Assembly (NCBI RefSeq): GCF_024158745.1 | Contig: NZ_JAMZAW010000010.1 | Coordinates: forward strand, 62,001-126,000 | DNA: 64,000 nt | Reading direction: 5' to 3' | DNA from: Paenibacillus tyrphae | GTDB lineage: Bacteria; Bacillota; Bacilli; Paenibacillales; NBRC-103111 | Shown here: positions 51,591 to 61,400 of the stretch, piece by piece | How the letters are laid out: every line of letters begins with the position of its first letter | Numbering within the stretch: the first letter of the stretch is position 1 | The notes under the pieces: generated by a model | What the model was told of the DNA's origin: nothing | Seen by the model: the letters and a program-made list of their open reading frames with translations, nothing else | The model's database searches: none | Made by a program: the position numbers and the translations under genes

Positions 51591-52062
51591 GAAGTTGAAT
51601 GCTATGAGGCGTTTAGAGACAAAGCTTTTGTGTTCTTGGGGGCGATCCTGATTGTATATTTGATTAATGCATTGAAGGAGCTTGGTGCATTGGTTCAGCG
51701 CACCGCATCGATGGCTATGATATCCTGCCACTCAAGGCCATACTCGGTTTCGATCCGCTGGGTCCCGTCCTGGTAGTACTGATAATGCTTCCTTCCCTCT
51801 CTGAAGAAGTCTTAATCATTTTCGGACCGTTTGGTCAATAATATTGCTCCATTTATTTCAAGTCATGCGTCAGCGAAATAAGTAAACATAAAATTAGTTA
51901 TGTAAACTAAAAAATATAGCGCTTAATTACTTCGCTCTATTGTAAGTGAGCCTATCGATCGGGAAACCGATTGTGTGCAGAAAATGACCGGGGATGTCCC
52001 GAGCCGCCTTTTAATTCCGTGAATCGGCCGCGTCGGGACATTCCCCGCCTTGCAATATGCGC
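51591..52062. other. Gap with a gene-tail remnant
   Basis: About 470 bases without an intact gene. On the minus strand near 51705-51820 a frame reads REGRKHYQYYQDGTQRIETE and ends in QDIIAIDAVR plus stop, with a stop just upstream, so it looks like the C-terminal relic of a lost gene. The distal part is AT-rich and contains the hairpin at 51990-52047. Confidence 0.5.
51990..52047 (-). terminator. Long inverted repeat after the methyltransferase gene
   Basis: GGGGATGTCCCGA pairs with TCGGGACATTCCCC; inner CCGCC/GGCCG strengthens the stem. There is only a weak T-run, so it may be a terminator or mRNA-stabilising hairpin at the end of the NRPS-cluster transcript. Confidence 0.6.
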
Positions 52063-52785
52063 TTATTTCTTCCCCAGTACGTACATCACCCACGGCGAAA
52101 TGCGGGTTTCGTTAATCCATAGGTAAGGCTCTTCTTCCCGGCCAAGCGGCTTATGCATTTCTACCACTTGCAGCCCGGTTTGGTCGAAAATGTCCCGGTA
52201 AGCGGCGTCCGACCACATGACGTCCTCTACCGGCCTTTGATCGTGCGTATCCTTCATGATGATTTTCACTTTGTCCCCGCTTCGGGCATGCTGATTTTCC
52301 GGAAAAGCCTTGGTCGTGAAGGAGGCCCATTCGTGACGGTAGATTTCGGGAGAGGAGACGACCATCACGATTTTCCCGTCCTCCTTCAGCGCAGCGGCTA
52401 GCTGTCTGAAATTTTGCAGCTTCTTCTCCAAGGTCGGAATGTTATCGAAGGTGAACATCGACAGCACCAGATCGAAGGTCGCTCCGTCCAGCAGCCGCAG
52501 ATCCCCTTCCGGAATCAGCCGGTAATCGCCGGCCGCGTCCATTTCCCTCGCTTTGCCAAGCATGCCGGCCGAAATATCGATGCCGATCACGTCAAAGCCG
52601 CGATCTCGCAAAAAGCGGGTCGACCGCCCCGCTCCGCATCCGAAATCCAAAGCGCTCGTGCCGGCGATATGCTTGGTCAGCATCTCCGGCAAATCCCGAT
52701 AGGCCAAATAATACGTTCCCGGAAACTCCAATGTGGCGTAGGCTTCCGCCCGTTCAGCGTCCTCGTATACATTTGAAAACTCCAT
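52063..52785 (-). CDS. Class I SAM-dependent methyltransferase, end of the NRPS cluster
   Basis: The SAM-binding motif ALDFGCGAGRSTRFLRDRG (about residues 45-63) is followed by GIDIS and later LVLSMFTFDNI, a standard class I fold. The ATG at 52785 is preferred (GGAGAGG 11 bases upstream) over a GTG 12 bases earlier. It follows the MATE gene by 57 bases in the same direction and may methylate the NRPS product or an intermediate; this is positional inference. Confidence 0.85.
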   Translation of the reverse strand: MEFSNVYEDAERAEAYATLEFPGTYYLAYRDLPEMLTKHIAGTSALDFGCGAGRSTRFLRDRGFDVIGIDISAGMLGKAREMDAAGDYRLIPEGDLRLLDGATFDLVLSMFTFDNIPTLEKKLQNFRQLAAALKEDGKIVMVVSSPEIYRHEWASFTTKAFPENQHARSGDKVKIIMKDTHDQRPVEDVMWSDAAYRDIFDQTGLQVVEMHKPLGREEEPYLWINETRISPWVMYVLGKK

Positions 52786-52841
52786 ATGCTTGTGCACCTC
52801 TCCCGATAGAAATATATTAATGGACGATGGGCCGCCTACGT

Positions 52842-54257
52842 TCAGATGACTTCAATCCGCTTCCATTTCCCGCCCAGAAAGCGGACGGACACCAGAAGCA
52901 GCATCACCATGGAATAAACGACCAGGGCGATCCATATCCAAATTAACGAAAGCCCCCAGACGACGCTGAACAGGTACGGAATCACAATATAGAAAAGGAT
53001 GGGAACGACGATATAGATGACCATCATGAACATCGTGTCGCCTACCGCGCGCAGCACATTGCCGATGATGATCTGCATCGTATCGAACACGATCCACAGC
53101 GAAGTGAGCCGGACAAGCGGGACGATGACCGCCATCAGCTTCAGGAACGTTTCCTGATCCTTCCCGCCGCCGAAGATCGAGATTAAAGCCTGCGGAAACA
53201 AGTTAAAGATGAAGATGATCAGCACGTTGAACACAAGCCCGATCCCAAGCCCCAGTTTTGCGGCTCTTCGGACATTGTCGAGGCGTCCGGCCCCCTTCTC
53301 TTGACCGGCAATAATGGCGATGGCGGCCCCTAACCCCCAGATGGGGAAGATCGACACCCCTTCGATGGTGAACGCGATGTTGGAAGCGGACAAGGGAAAC
53401 TCCCCGGTCTTGCCGATGATCAGAAGCAGCAGGCTGAAATACCCGGTGCCGAGAAACGCTTGAATGCCCGCGGGAAATCCGAAACGAAGCAGCTTGCGGA
53501 GCAAGGCGCCGTCCCATTTCATCTGCGCCGATATCTCATACTTTGCTTGAACGCCCCGTCTCCCCAACAAGATCATGTATACGATCACCGCGAGCACGGA
53601 GCTGCTGATGATCGCAATGCCTGAGCCCCAGATCCCCCCAAGCTCCGGGAAGCCGAGCTTTCCGAAAATCAGCAGCCAGTCAAACAACACATTGAACACA
53701 TTGGACAGAATCCCGACCATCATGATGACCGTCGTGCTGGCAACGCCTCGGAACAGACCGGAAAACGCCGTAATGAACAGCTGGACGCAGCTGGAAACCA
53801 TGATCAGGTAGAAGAATTGCTTCTCGTAAGTCAGCAGCTCTCCCGTATGCCCCATCCAATCGAAAATATTGACGGCAAGGGGAGACACCAGGAGCAGCAC
53901 CGCCGAAAAAACGATGCTGAGATAGACGCTCTGCCACATCGATGAGGCGCATTTCGGGTATTTGCCGGCCCCATAATATTGGGCGATTAGCGTAGAGACG
54001 AAGCCGACGATGCCGATGAATATGCTGGAGATCGCCGTCCCTACGTTACCGGCCGGCACGACGGCCGCAAATTGTCCCAGATCGTACATCGAGACAAACG
54101 CCCGGTCGACAAATACCATCAAATTGAGCGAAAACATCGATAAAATGACGGGCAGCGTAATTTTCAATATCGTTTGGATCGAAATGGACTGCTCCCGGCT
54201 TGCCGGCCCGATAACAACCGCATCGTGCGCTTTTTCCGTCTCCGGTGACATGGACAC
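52842..54257 (-). CDS. MATE-family efflux transporter
   Basis: The 471-aa protein has 12 predicted helices and the MATE pattern (ITLPVILSMFSLNLMVFVDRAFV; GLFRGVASTTVIMMVGILSNVFN). MATE proteins export organic cations or drugs with Na+ or H+. It lies 46 bases after the activase gene in the same direction and is a natural candidate exporter of the peptide product. The start may be the GTG at 54257 or the ATG two codons later; both have GGGGAG upstream. Confidence 0.92.
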   Translation of the reverse strand: MSMSPETEKAHDAVVIGPASREQSISIQTILKITLPVILSMFSLNLMVFVDRAFVSMYDLGQFAAVVPAGNVGTAISSIFIGIVGFVSTLIAQYYGAGKYPKCASSMWQSVYLSIVFSAVLLLVSPLAVNIFDWMGHTGELLTYEKQFFYLIMVSSCVQLFITAFSGLFRGVASTTVIMMVGILSNVFNVLFDWLLIFGKLGFPELGGIWGSGIAIISSSVLAVIVYMILLGRRGVQAKYEISAQMKWDGALLRKLLRFGFPAGIQAFLGTGYFSLLLLIIGKTGEFPLSASNIAFTIEGVSIFPIWGLGAAIAIIAGQEKGAGRLDNVRRAAKLGLGIGLVFNVLIIFIFNLFPQALISIFGGGKDQETFLKLMAVIVPLVRLTSLWIVFDTMQIIIGNVLRAVGDTMFMMVIYIVVPILFYIVIPYLFSVVWGLSLIWIWIALVVYSMVMLLLVSVRFLGGKWKRIEVI

Positions 54258-54303
54258 AAGCGACTCCCCTTTTCATGGTTTCCCGATTTGCAACGTCCGC
54301 CCG

Positions 54304-55071
54304 TTACGCGCTTTGGCCGATATAAGCCGCCCCGATCGCCCCCGTGACTTGCGGGTAATCCGTCACTTCCACTTTCATGTTTAACAAATCCTGCAGCGCG
54401 CTAACGATGCCGATATTTTTGGCGACGCCGCCGCTCATGCCGAGCGGCTCCTTGATGCCTACCGCCTTGAGCAGCGCGATTGCCCGGGTCGCAATCGATT
54501 CGTGAACGCCCTTGATAATGCTGGGCGTCGGCGTGCCGACCGCGACCAGCGATACGACTTCCGTTTCCGCAAACACTGTGCACATGCTGCTGATTCGGGC
54601 CGTCGAAGTGGCCGTTTGGTGAATCCCGCCCAGCTCTTCGAGCTGGACCCCGAGCGCCCTGGCAATAATATCGAGGAACCGGCCGCAGCCCGCCGCGCAC
54701 TTGTCGTTCATCATAAAGTTGACGACGTTGCCCTTTTCCCCGATCTGGATCGCCTTGCTGTCCTGCCCCCCGATATCGAGAACCGTCCGGATGGAGGGGT
54801 TCAAGAAATGCATCCCTTTGGCGTGGCAGGTAATCTCCGATACGTGTTTATCTGCAAACGGCACGTTCTCCCGGCCGTAGCCGGTCGTGACGATGACGTC
54901 GATATCCTTTTTCGTGAATCCGGCTTTCGCCAGCACATTGTTGAACGTCGTTTCCGCGGACTGCCGGTTATCGCCTCCGGTGTACACGACATCGTAGGCT
55001 ACGACGCTGTTGTCGTTCAAAATCGCGGATTTGGTCGACAAAGAACCGATATCAATTCCTAAGGTAATCAT
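54304..55071 (-). CDS. 2-Hydroxyacyl-CoA dehydratase activase (HgdC/BadF/BcrA family)
   Basis: The 255-aa ASKHA-fold ATPase injects an electron into the dehydratase. Motifs are GIDIGSLSTKSAIL (phosphate 1), DIGGQDSK, and the bridging [4Fe-4S] cysteines in NDKCAAGCGRFLD and SSMCTVFAETEV. The C-terminal GGVAKN is the adenosine motif. The ATG follows AAGGAG by nine bases. It is encoded after both dehydratase subunits in a run of same-strand genes that also contains the NRPS, which is unusual company. Confidence 0.95.
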   Translation of the reverse strand: MITLGIDIGSLSTKSAILNDNSVVAYDVVYTGGDNRQSAETTFNNVLAKAGFTKKDIDVIVTTGYGRENVPFADKHVSEITCHAKGMHFLNPSIRTVLDIGGQDSKAIQIGEKGNVVNFMMNDKCAAGCGRFLDIIARALGVQLEELGGIHQTATSTARISSMCTVFAETEVVSLVAVGTPTPSIIKGVHESIATRAIALLKAVGIKEPLGMSGGVAKNIGIVSALQDLLNMKVEVTDYPQVTGAIGAAYIGQSA

Positions 55072-55107
55072 AGGGCTATTCTCCTTTATCCCGAATTAGT
55101 GGATGAT

Positions 55108-56337
55108 TCAGTCGCTCATAATTTCCAGAAAAGCGTCGATGCGGTTTTTCACGTGATTGAATGCGTAATTGTTCTTGTCTACGTAATCCACGCTGATCGT
55201 CAAGTACTTCAATCCTTGTTCACCGGACATCTCCCGAATCATCGAACTAATTCCCATCATATTCCTACAACCCCATATATTAGATATTATAACACCATCG
55301 ATATGAAATGAGGTACAAACCTGAGAAATATTTTCTTTTAACCGTTTGGCGTTCCAGTGATACAGGATCGCCCGTTCCGCAATGCTTTTCAGCGGGTCTT
55401 CCGGATCCAGCGACACCAGATTGGCCTCCCACAGCGGCGCCCAATAGACGATCTCGACCTGCTGCTCGAAATAACGGATTAATTCGTGATCGTTGTGCGG
55501 CGCTTGGCCCGCCCACAGAATGCGCTTCTTCTTTTTCTTCGGATCGGACTGCTTGCTCATTTCGAGCGCTTCTTCGTACAACGTTTTGCAGATTTGTACG
55601 TTTTCCTTCAAGCCGAAGCCGTTCATGCCGAAAATTTCGAGCAATTCTCTGGACACGCCGGGCAGCTCGTACGTTTTGTTCAACTCGACCGTTTTGCAGT
55701 AATAGTCTCTCGCTTCATTCGAATATTGAACGACCTGCCGGAACCGCTCTTCGTCGAACGGGATATTCAAGGTGCTTTCGATATCGGCGATCAGCTTCTT
55801 TAATTGTTCCACCAGATAGGTCAGCGTGTCTTCGTTGATGAGGTTCGGCGTATTGATCGAGAGGAACGAGCAGTCGTACAGCTTGCTCGACATGTTGCCC
55901 ATTTTGGCCAGACAATCGCACGGCTGATCGTTCACCAGCACCAGGTCGGGATTCGGATAGCCGTTCGCCAGCATGACGCCCAGCGACCCGCGAAGAAACG
56001 AGCAAATGTCCCGGGAAAGACTTTTCTCCTGCGTCAAATTAATGAACGGGTCCACGTTGACGGTTTGGGCGAGCAGGATCGCCATCGACTCCATGTTCCA
56101 GGAAACCATATTAAAGCCAAAGACGATTTCATTCGGAAACTGCTCGACGACATAAGCTACTTTCGTATCCTCTTTATAGGCTTGCGTCATGCGGTAACCG
56201 TTGAACAAAGACCGCATCCGCGCCGCTTTCAGCGCCGAGGACGAATCGGACGGCTCGGCCCGGTACGTTTCGAGGACGGACATCATCTTTTTGTACTGTT
56301 CTTCGCGGCTTTTCGCTTCCACTTTAAATTGGCTCAT
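55108..56337 (-). CDS. 2-Hydroxyacyl-CoA dehydratase subunit (HgdA/B-like), second subunit
   Basis: A 409-aa subunit of the HgdAB/FldBC family, which uses low-potential electrons to eliminate or reduce acyl-CoAs. Cysteines likely to bind the [4Fe-4S] cluster include ICSFLRGS (residue about 130), NDQPCDCLAK, LYDCSF and IWGCRNMM. It is 15 bases downstream of the other subunit. Whether it dehydrates a 2-hydroxyacyl-CoA or acts as a benzoyl-CoA reductase-like or double-cubane protein cannot be told from sequence. Confidence 0.88.
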   Translation of the reverse strand: MSQFKVEAKSREEQYKKMMSVLETYRAEPSDSSSALKAARMRSLFNGYRMTQAYKEDTKVAYVVEQFPNEIVFGFNMVSWNMESMAILLAQTVNVDPFINLTQEKSLSRDICSFLRGSLGVMLANGYPNPDLVLVNDQPCDCLAKMGNMSSKLYDCSFLSINTPNLINEDTLTYLVEQLKKLIADIESTLNIPFDEERFRQVVQYSNEARDYYCKTVELNKTYELPGVSRELLEIFGMNGFGLKENVQICKTLYEEALEMSKQSDPKKKKKRILWAGQAPHNDHELIRYFEQQVEIVYWAPLWEANLVSLDPEDPLKSIAERAILYHWNAKRLKENISQVCTSFHIDGVIISNIWGCRNMMGISSMIREMSGEQGLKYLTISVDYVDKNNYAFNHVKNRIDAFLEIMSD

Positions 56338-56352
56338 CGCTCTTCTCCTTTA

Positions 56353-57465
56353 CTAATACATCATCGTTTCGAGGAACGTGTGAATCCGGGTGCGGATGCT
56401 TTCGATATTCGTCATGCTGCACTCGCCTTCCACCAGCAGCACGGGCGTGCCTTTCTCGCTGAGCTTGCTTTGGATGTAAGGGTAATCCATCGAATAAATG
56501 TCGCAAAACTTCAGCGAAAAGTAGATGACCGAATCGATATCGTATTCGTCGATCAGCTTGACCAAATGGTTCAGCCGTATATCCGATTCGAACATCCGGG
56601 CGCAGGTCGCTTTGTCAAAATAGTAATCGGCAATCGCCTCGACCGGATCGCGGTGCTCGTCGACCTCCCCTTCGAAATATTTGACGCCGTTGGTGATATC
56701 CATGCATACGACCTTCGCCCCGGTCTGCTCGATGGCGTCGACAATGTTATCGTGATCGAAATAACTGCCGCAGATCAGCACTTTGTGCGGTTTCGTTTTT
56801 TTGGTTTCCCGCTGGGCTTCCATGGCTCCAAGCAGCAGGGACAGCTCTTGGTTGTACTGCTGTCTCATGCCGGCCGTGCTGGATTTCATAATGTTCAGCA
56901 ATTCGCTTCCCGTGAGCGACGTCACGTCCTGCTTCCGCAAATCGTGCATCCGCTGCAGCAGCCGGCGCGTTTCGTTAAACAAGCGGATCGCTTCCCTCAG
57001 CGACTCCTCCGTAATGCGGCAGCCGAAATACTGCTCCAACGATTCGATCATGCGGCGGACCTGCATCCGAAAATAGTCCCTGGAGACCGAATTGAGGGCT
57101 TTTGGGAGCTCCAGGAAGAAGCTGTATTTCGGTTGAATCCGGTGGTTCCACGTTTCGTACAGCCGCTTCCTCCAATCGCATTCGTCGACGAATACGATCC
57201 CGTCCGTAAATTCGTAGACGCCGTCCATGCCTTCTCCCAAGCAATTGAGCAAATAAGAGCAGTAGTTGTTGCCCAGCAGCGCGCCCGCCTCCGACGTGTT
57301 GCTGGCAGTCGTCCCCATGATCCGAAAAGGAATGAAGCCCGCCGCATATAAAATTTCTTCCGGCGTATAGATCGATGTCCACCCGATCTTGGGCTTATCC
57401 ACAGCTTTCAAGGCGTCCAGCCGGCCAACGTTCAGTTCGACAATCCGTTCCACCATTTCTTTCAT
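56353..57465 (-). CDS. 2-Hydroxyacyl-CoA dehydratase subunit (HgdA/B-like), first subunit
   Basis: The 370-aa protein has the N-terminal pattern GWTSIYTPEEILYAAGFIPFR and the C-terminal end LKFCDIYSMDYPYIQSKL ... PVLLVEGE ... TRIHTFLETM, both typical of this family. Cluster-type cysteines are in NNYCSYLLNCLG and VDECDW. The real start is the ATG at 57465 (GGAGAG eight bases upstream); the open frame extends 67 codons further but is out of keeping with the family. It lies 13 bases after the thioesterase gene, so it belongs to the NRPS transcript. Confidence 0.9.
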   Translation of the reverse strand: MKEMVERIVELNVGRLDALKAVDKPKIGWTSIYTPEEILYAAGFIPFRIMGTTASNTSEAGALLGNNYCSYLLNCLGEGMDGVYEFTDGIVFVDECDWRKRLYETWNHRIQPKYSFFLELPKALNSVSRDYFRMQVRRMIESLEQYFGCRITEESLREAIRLFNETRRLLQRMHDLRKQDVTSLTGSELLNIMKSSTAGMRQQYNQELSLLLGAMEAQRETKKTKPHKVLICGSYFDHDNIVDAIEQTGAKVVCMDITNGVKYFEGEVDEHRDPVEAIADYYFDKATCARMFESDIRLNHLVKLIDEYDIDSVIYFSLKFCDIYSMDYPYIQSKLSEKGTPVLLVEGECSMTNIESIRTRIHTFLETMMY

Positions 57466-57478
57466 AAGCGCTCTCCTC

Positions 57479-58375
57479 TTAACCAGATTTCTTTTGGGCG
57501 GCGGCACCTTCCAAGATGCGGTTGAAATGTCGGGCAAAAGCCGGCGCATGCTCTGCGTCAAACAGCGAGTAATGGCTCCCCTCCGCCGGAATATACACCG
57601 GATGCGCGCAATACCGTCCCCATCGGTCCATTCCCTCCAGCGGCGACTCGGTGGCCTGAAACACATGGACCGGCGAATCGATGCTCCCCCTCGGAACGTA
57701 AGCTGCCCGCGCCCGGTGCAGCGTGCGGACGATATTCACCGCGCAGAACAGCTGATGCAGCGACAGCCCGCTTCCGTCCGGGAAAATGTCGGCCCATTCC
57801 TCGCGGACATAGCGAAGAAAGGAAGGCCGATCGAAGTCCGAGGGCTGAAGCGTATCCGCGATGGCGTTCCAGAACGCTTGAGCGCTCCGGCTCCGGCTCC
57901 AGCGCTTGAGCGGCTCCTCATTGCACAGAAACGGCCGGATGTAATCCGTCTCGGAGGCGGCCGAGAACGGCTGCGCGTCTTGCGGCGGGTAGTAGCCCGG
58001 AGGCGGCGCGTCTACCAGGACGCAGCAGCCGACCTCCTCCCCATCGGCTTCCAGAATGCGGGCCATCTCCGCCGCAATCGTCCCCCCGATCGACCAACCG
58101 GCGATGCAATAGGGCCCTTCCGGCTGAACATGCTTCATCTGTTCGATATAACTAACGGCCAACTCTTCAATCGAAATCGTTTGCGGCGCATAGCCCACCC
58201 GTCCGTCCAGCGTAATGCCGTACACGGCGAACGAACGTTCGACAAGTTCGGCTACCTTGAAGTAGCCTTCGATCCTTCCCGTTCCATCATGCACGAAAAA
58301 CAAACGGTTCACGCCGGACGGCTGTCCCCGCTTCAACAAAACAGCCGCTTTTTTGTAGTGGTACTGAATATTCAC
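57479..58375 (-). CDS. Stand-alone thioesterase of the NRPS cluster
   Basis: The 298-aa alpha/beta hydrolase has GWSIGGTIAAEMA, the GxSxG nucleophile elbow of NRPS type I and II thioesterases, a DAPPPG motif and a terminal His in EGSHYSLF. The N-terminal part resembles the TE domain fused to NRPS ends. It would release the finished peptide by hydrolysis or cyclisation. The GTG at 58375 has GGAGAGG seven bases upstream; the frame open further upstream overlaps the NRPS gene and is not coding. Confidence 0.88.
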   Translation of the reverse strand: MNIQYHYKKAAVLLKRGQPSGVNRLFFVHDGTGRIEGYFKVAELVERSFAVYGITLDGRVGYAPQTISIEELAVSYIEQMKHVQPEGPYCIAGWSIGGTIAAEMARILEADGEEVGCCVLVDAPPPGYYPPQDAQPFSAASETDYIRPFLCNEEPLKRWSRSRSAQAFWNAIADTLQPSDFDRPSFLRYVREEWADIFPDGSGLSLHQLFCAVNIVRTLHRARAAYVPRGSIDSPVHVFQATESPLEGMDRWGRYCAHPVYIPAEGSHYSLFDAEHAPAFARHFNRILEGAAAQKKSG

Positions 58376-58467
58376 GGTCTTCCTCTCCTTTCCCGAAAGA
58401 TTCCTCTTGCGCTCTCCCCGTATGGTGATGCCTCCCTTCCACGGTCCCCCCCAAACCGGAGGATGGG

Positions 58468-61400
58468 TTAGAGCGCTGCTTGCTGCTGTAAACTTTCCAC
58501 CTTCCTCGCCCATTCGGAAATGACAGGCGCTTCCCTGATTTCCATGACCGAGGGGACGACGCCGAAAGCCGCCTCCATTTCCGCCACCAAGCGGATGAGC
58601 GCCAGCGAATTGCCGCCGCACAGGAAGAAATCGTCGCCCGGCCCGATGCCCTTCGTATTCAATAGGTTTTCCACGATTCCGATCAGCTGCGCTTCAATCC
58701 TTGTGACGGAGGCAGAAAAGGCCGGGTAAGCCTGGGAATCGCGGGCAGGTTGGAGACATATTCCCTGATCGTACGTCTCCTCTAGTAGAGGCGCCGCTCC
58801 GTTCGGTTCGGGAAGCGCCTGCTTGTCGATTTTGCCCGTTTCCTTGAGCGGCATCCTGTCGATCCGGACAAAGACGGCAGGGATCATGTACTCCGGCAGC
58901 GCCTTGGCGAGATAAGCTCGCCATTCGGTAGCCGGGATGTCCCGGTCTGCGACGAAATAGGCGCATAACGCTTTGTCCCCGGGGCGATCTTCCCTTACCG
59001 TCACGACGACTTCTTTCGCGTGCGGATACTCCGCCAGCTTCGCCTCAATCTCCCCAAGCTCGATGCGGAAGCCCCGCAGCTTGATCTGGTTATCCATCCG
59101 GCCCATGAACTCGATATTCCCGTCGGGAAGCCAGCGGGCAAGGTCTCCCGTTCTGTACATCTTCGTCCCGGGCTCGAACGGATTGTCCACGAATTTCTGC
59201 GCCGTCAGCTCAGGACGATTCAAATATCCGCGGGCAACGCCGTCTCCCCCGACGCACAATTCGCCGGGCACACCGACAGGCAGCAGCTCCCCGGATGCGT
59301 CGACAATGTACGCTGTGGAATGCCGGATCGGCTTGCCGATCGGAACGTTCGTTTCATGCGGCCCGGTGATTGGAAAATAAGTGGAAAACGTCGTGTTTTC
59401 CGTCGGACCGTACATGTTCTGAATGCGGAGGCCTGGAACGGACGCCAGCACCTTGTTGACATGCCGAACGGACAAGGCGTCGCCTCCGATCAGCAGCGCC
59501 TTCAAAGGAGCGAACAGCTCCGGCTTCATGTCCGATAGCTGGTTGAACAGCGGAGCCGTCAGCCAGAGATGGCTTATGCCGTGCTTCGCTATAAAACGGC
59601 CGAGATTGTCCGCGTTGAGCAGAACATTGTCGCTTGTTACATACAGCTTGATTCCGTTCAGGAGCGCGCCCCATATTTCGAACGTCGTCGCGTCAAACGC
59701 CGGAGCTCCCGTCTGCAAAATTGCGTCGCTGTCCTCGAAACGGACGTAATCGGTATTTTGGACTAGCCTCACGACGTTTCGGTGCTCTATCATGACGCCT
59801 TTCGGCCGGCCGGTCGAGCCGGACGTATACATTACGTAGGCCAGACTGCGCGCATGCGTATCGCTTTTCAAATGATTGGGGCTATGTAGGGACCGTTCTT
59901 CCTCCCCGATTTCGATGGCGACGATCTCCGCTTCCAGCTTGCCTGCGTTCAACTTCCCTTGTTGAACGAGCACAACCTTGGCTCCGCTGTCCTGCAGCAT
60001 ATACTTGATCCGGTCCTCGGGATAACCGGGATCGATGGGCATATACGCGCCGCCCGCTTTTAATACCGCGAGCATTCCGACCACCATCTCAAGAGACCGT
60101 TCGGCCGCAATGCCAACGATCTGCTCCGTACCGCTTCCTTTGCTGCGGATCATTCCGGCGAGCCGATTCGCCCGCTCGTTCAGTTCCCGGTAAGTCAGCT
60201 CCTTGCCTTCATGCCATACGGCCATACGTTCCGGCGTCTTCCACGCCTGCGCCTCGAACAGCTCATGGATGCATGCCTCGCGCGGATACTCCGCCCCCGT
60301 GCGGTTCCAATCTACAAGCAGCCGGTTCCGTTCCGTCGGATCAAGCATCCGAAGCTCCTTCACCCGGGCCTCGGGGCGTTCAATCGCCGCACGAAGCAGG
60401 TTCACGTAGAAGCCGATCAGCCGCTGGACTGTTTCCTGACGGAACAAGTCCGTATTGTACTCCACCCGGATTTCCATCTCGTCATCCTCTTGATGGATAT
60501 CGAACAGCAGATCGACCTGCGTCGCGTCCATATCCGGCTCGATCCAGGCTTCCTTCGCCCCGGCGAACGCCGCTTCTTCCTTCCCGGCGACGACCATGTT
60601 GAACATGGCCCGAAACAACGGATTCCGGCTGCTACTGCGCTCGGGATTCAGCTTTTGAATAAGCCGTTCAAACGGATAATCCTGCATATCGTAGGCTTCG
60701 TCCACTTGCTCGTGCACCCGTCGGAGCAGCTCGTCGAAGGCGGCTTCCCCGTCCACCTCCATCCGGATGGCAACGGTGTTCACGAAAAAACCGACCGCTT
60801 GCTGCAGCTCCGGGCTGTAATGCCTCCCCGCAAATACCGTGCCCACGACCACATCGCGTTGGCGCGAGCATTTGTGCAGCAGCACATAGTAAGCACAAAG
60901 CAGCGCCGAAAAAGGAATTACCCGCTTCTGCATGCAAAGCGTCCGCAGCCCCTGAACCACCTCGCGGGGGATCGGCTGAATTTCGAGCGCCCCTGCGAAG
61001 CTGAGCCCGGGCCGGGCAGGAAAGTCCGTCGGCAGCTCAAGCGCGGGAATCTCTCCCTGAAACTGCTTCAGCCAATACGCTTCCTGCTCCTGGGTATGCG
61101 CCTCATCGAACGTTTCCCGCTGCCACAGCACATAGTCCGCATACCGGATTCCCGGCGCAGGCAGCTCCTCGCCGTTCGGTACGCCCGCATGCGCGTTATA
61201 GAACCATTTGAAGTCGTGCCAAATTCGCTGGAAAGTCGTAGCATCGGAGATGATATGATGCAGCTTCAGGATGAGCATCCCCTCCGCTTCGCCCATACGT
61301 ATCCAAATGATCTGAAACAGCGGTCCACGGCGCAGGTCGACCGGCTTCAGGCTCGCTTCGGACAGCAGGCTCCGAACCTTCGCTTCCCGCTCCTCCTCCG

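Noticed and set aside
55804..57351. A 515-codon plus-strand open frame
   Set aside because: It is antisense to the two dehydratase subunit genes; composition is rich in His, Arg and Phe with no recognisable motif.
57466..57666. N-terminal extension of the dehydratase subunit
   Set aside because: The extra 67 codons overlap the thioesterase gene, are Arg-rich and lie before a clear GGAGAG-ATG start.
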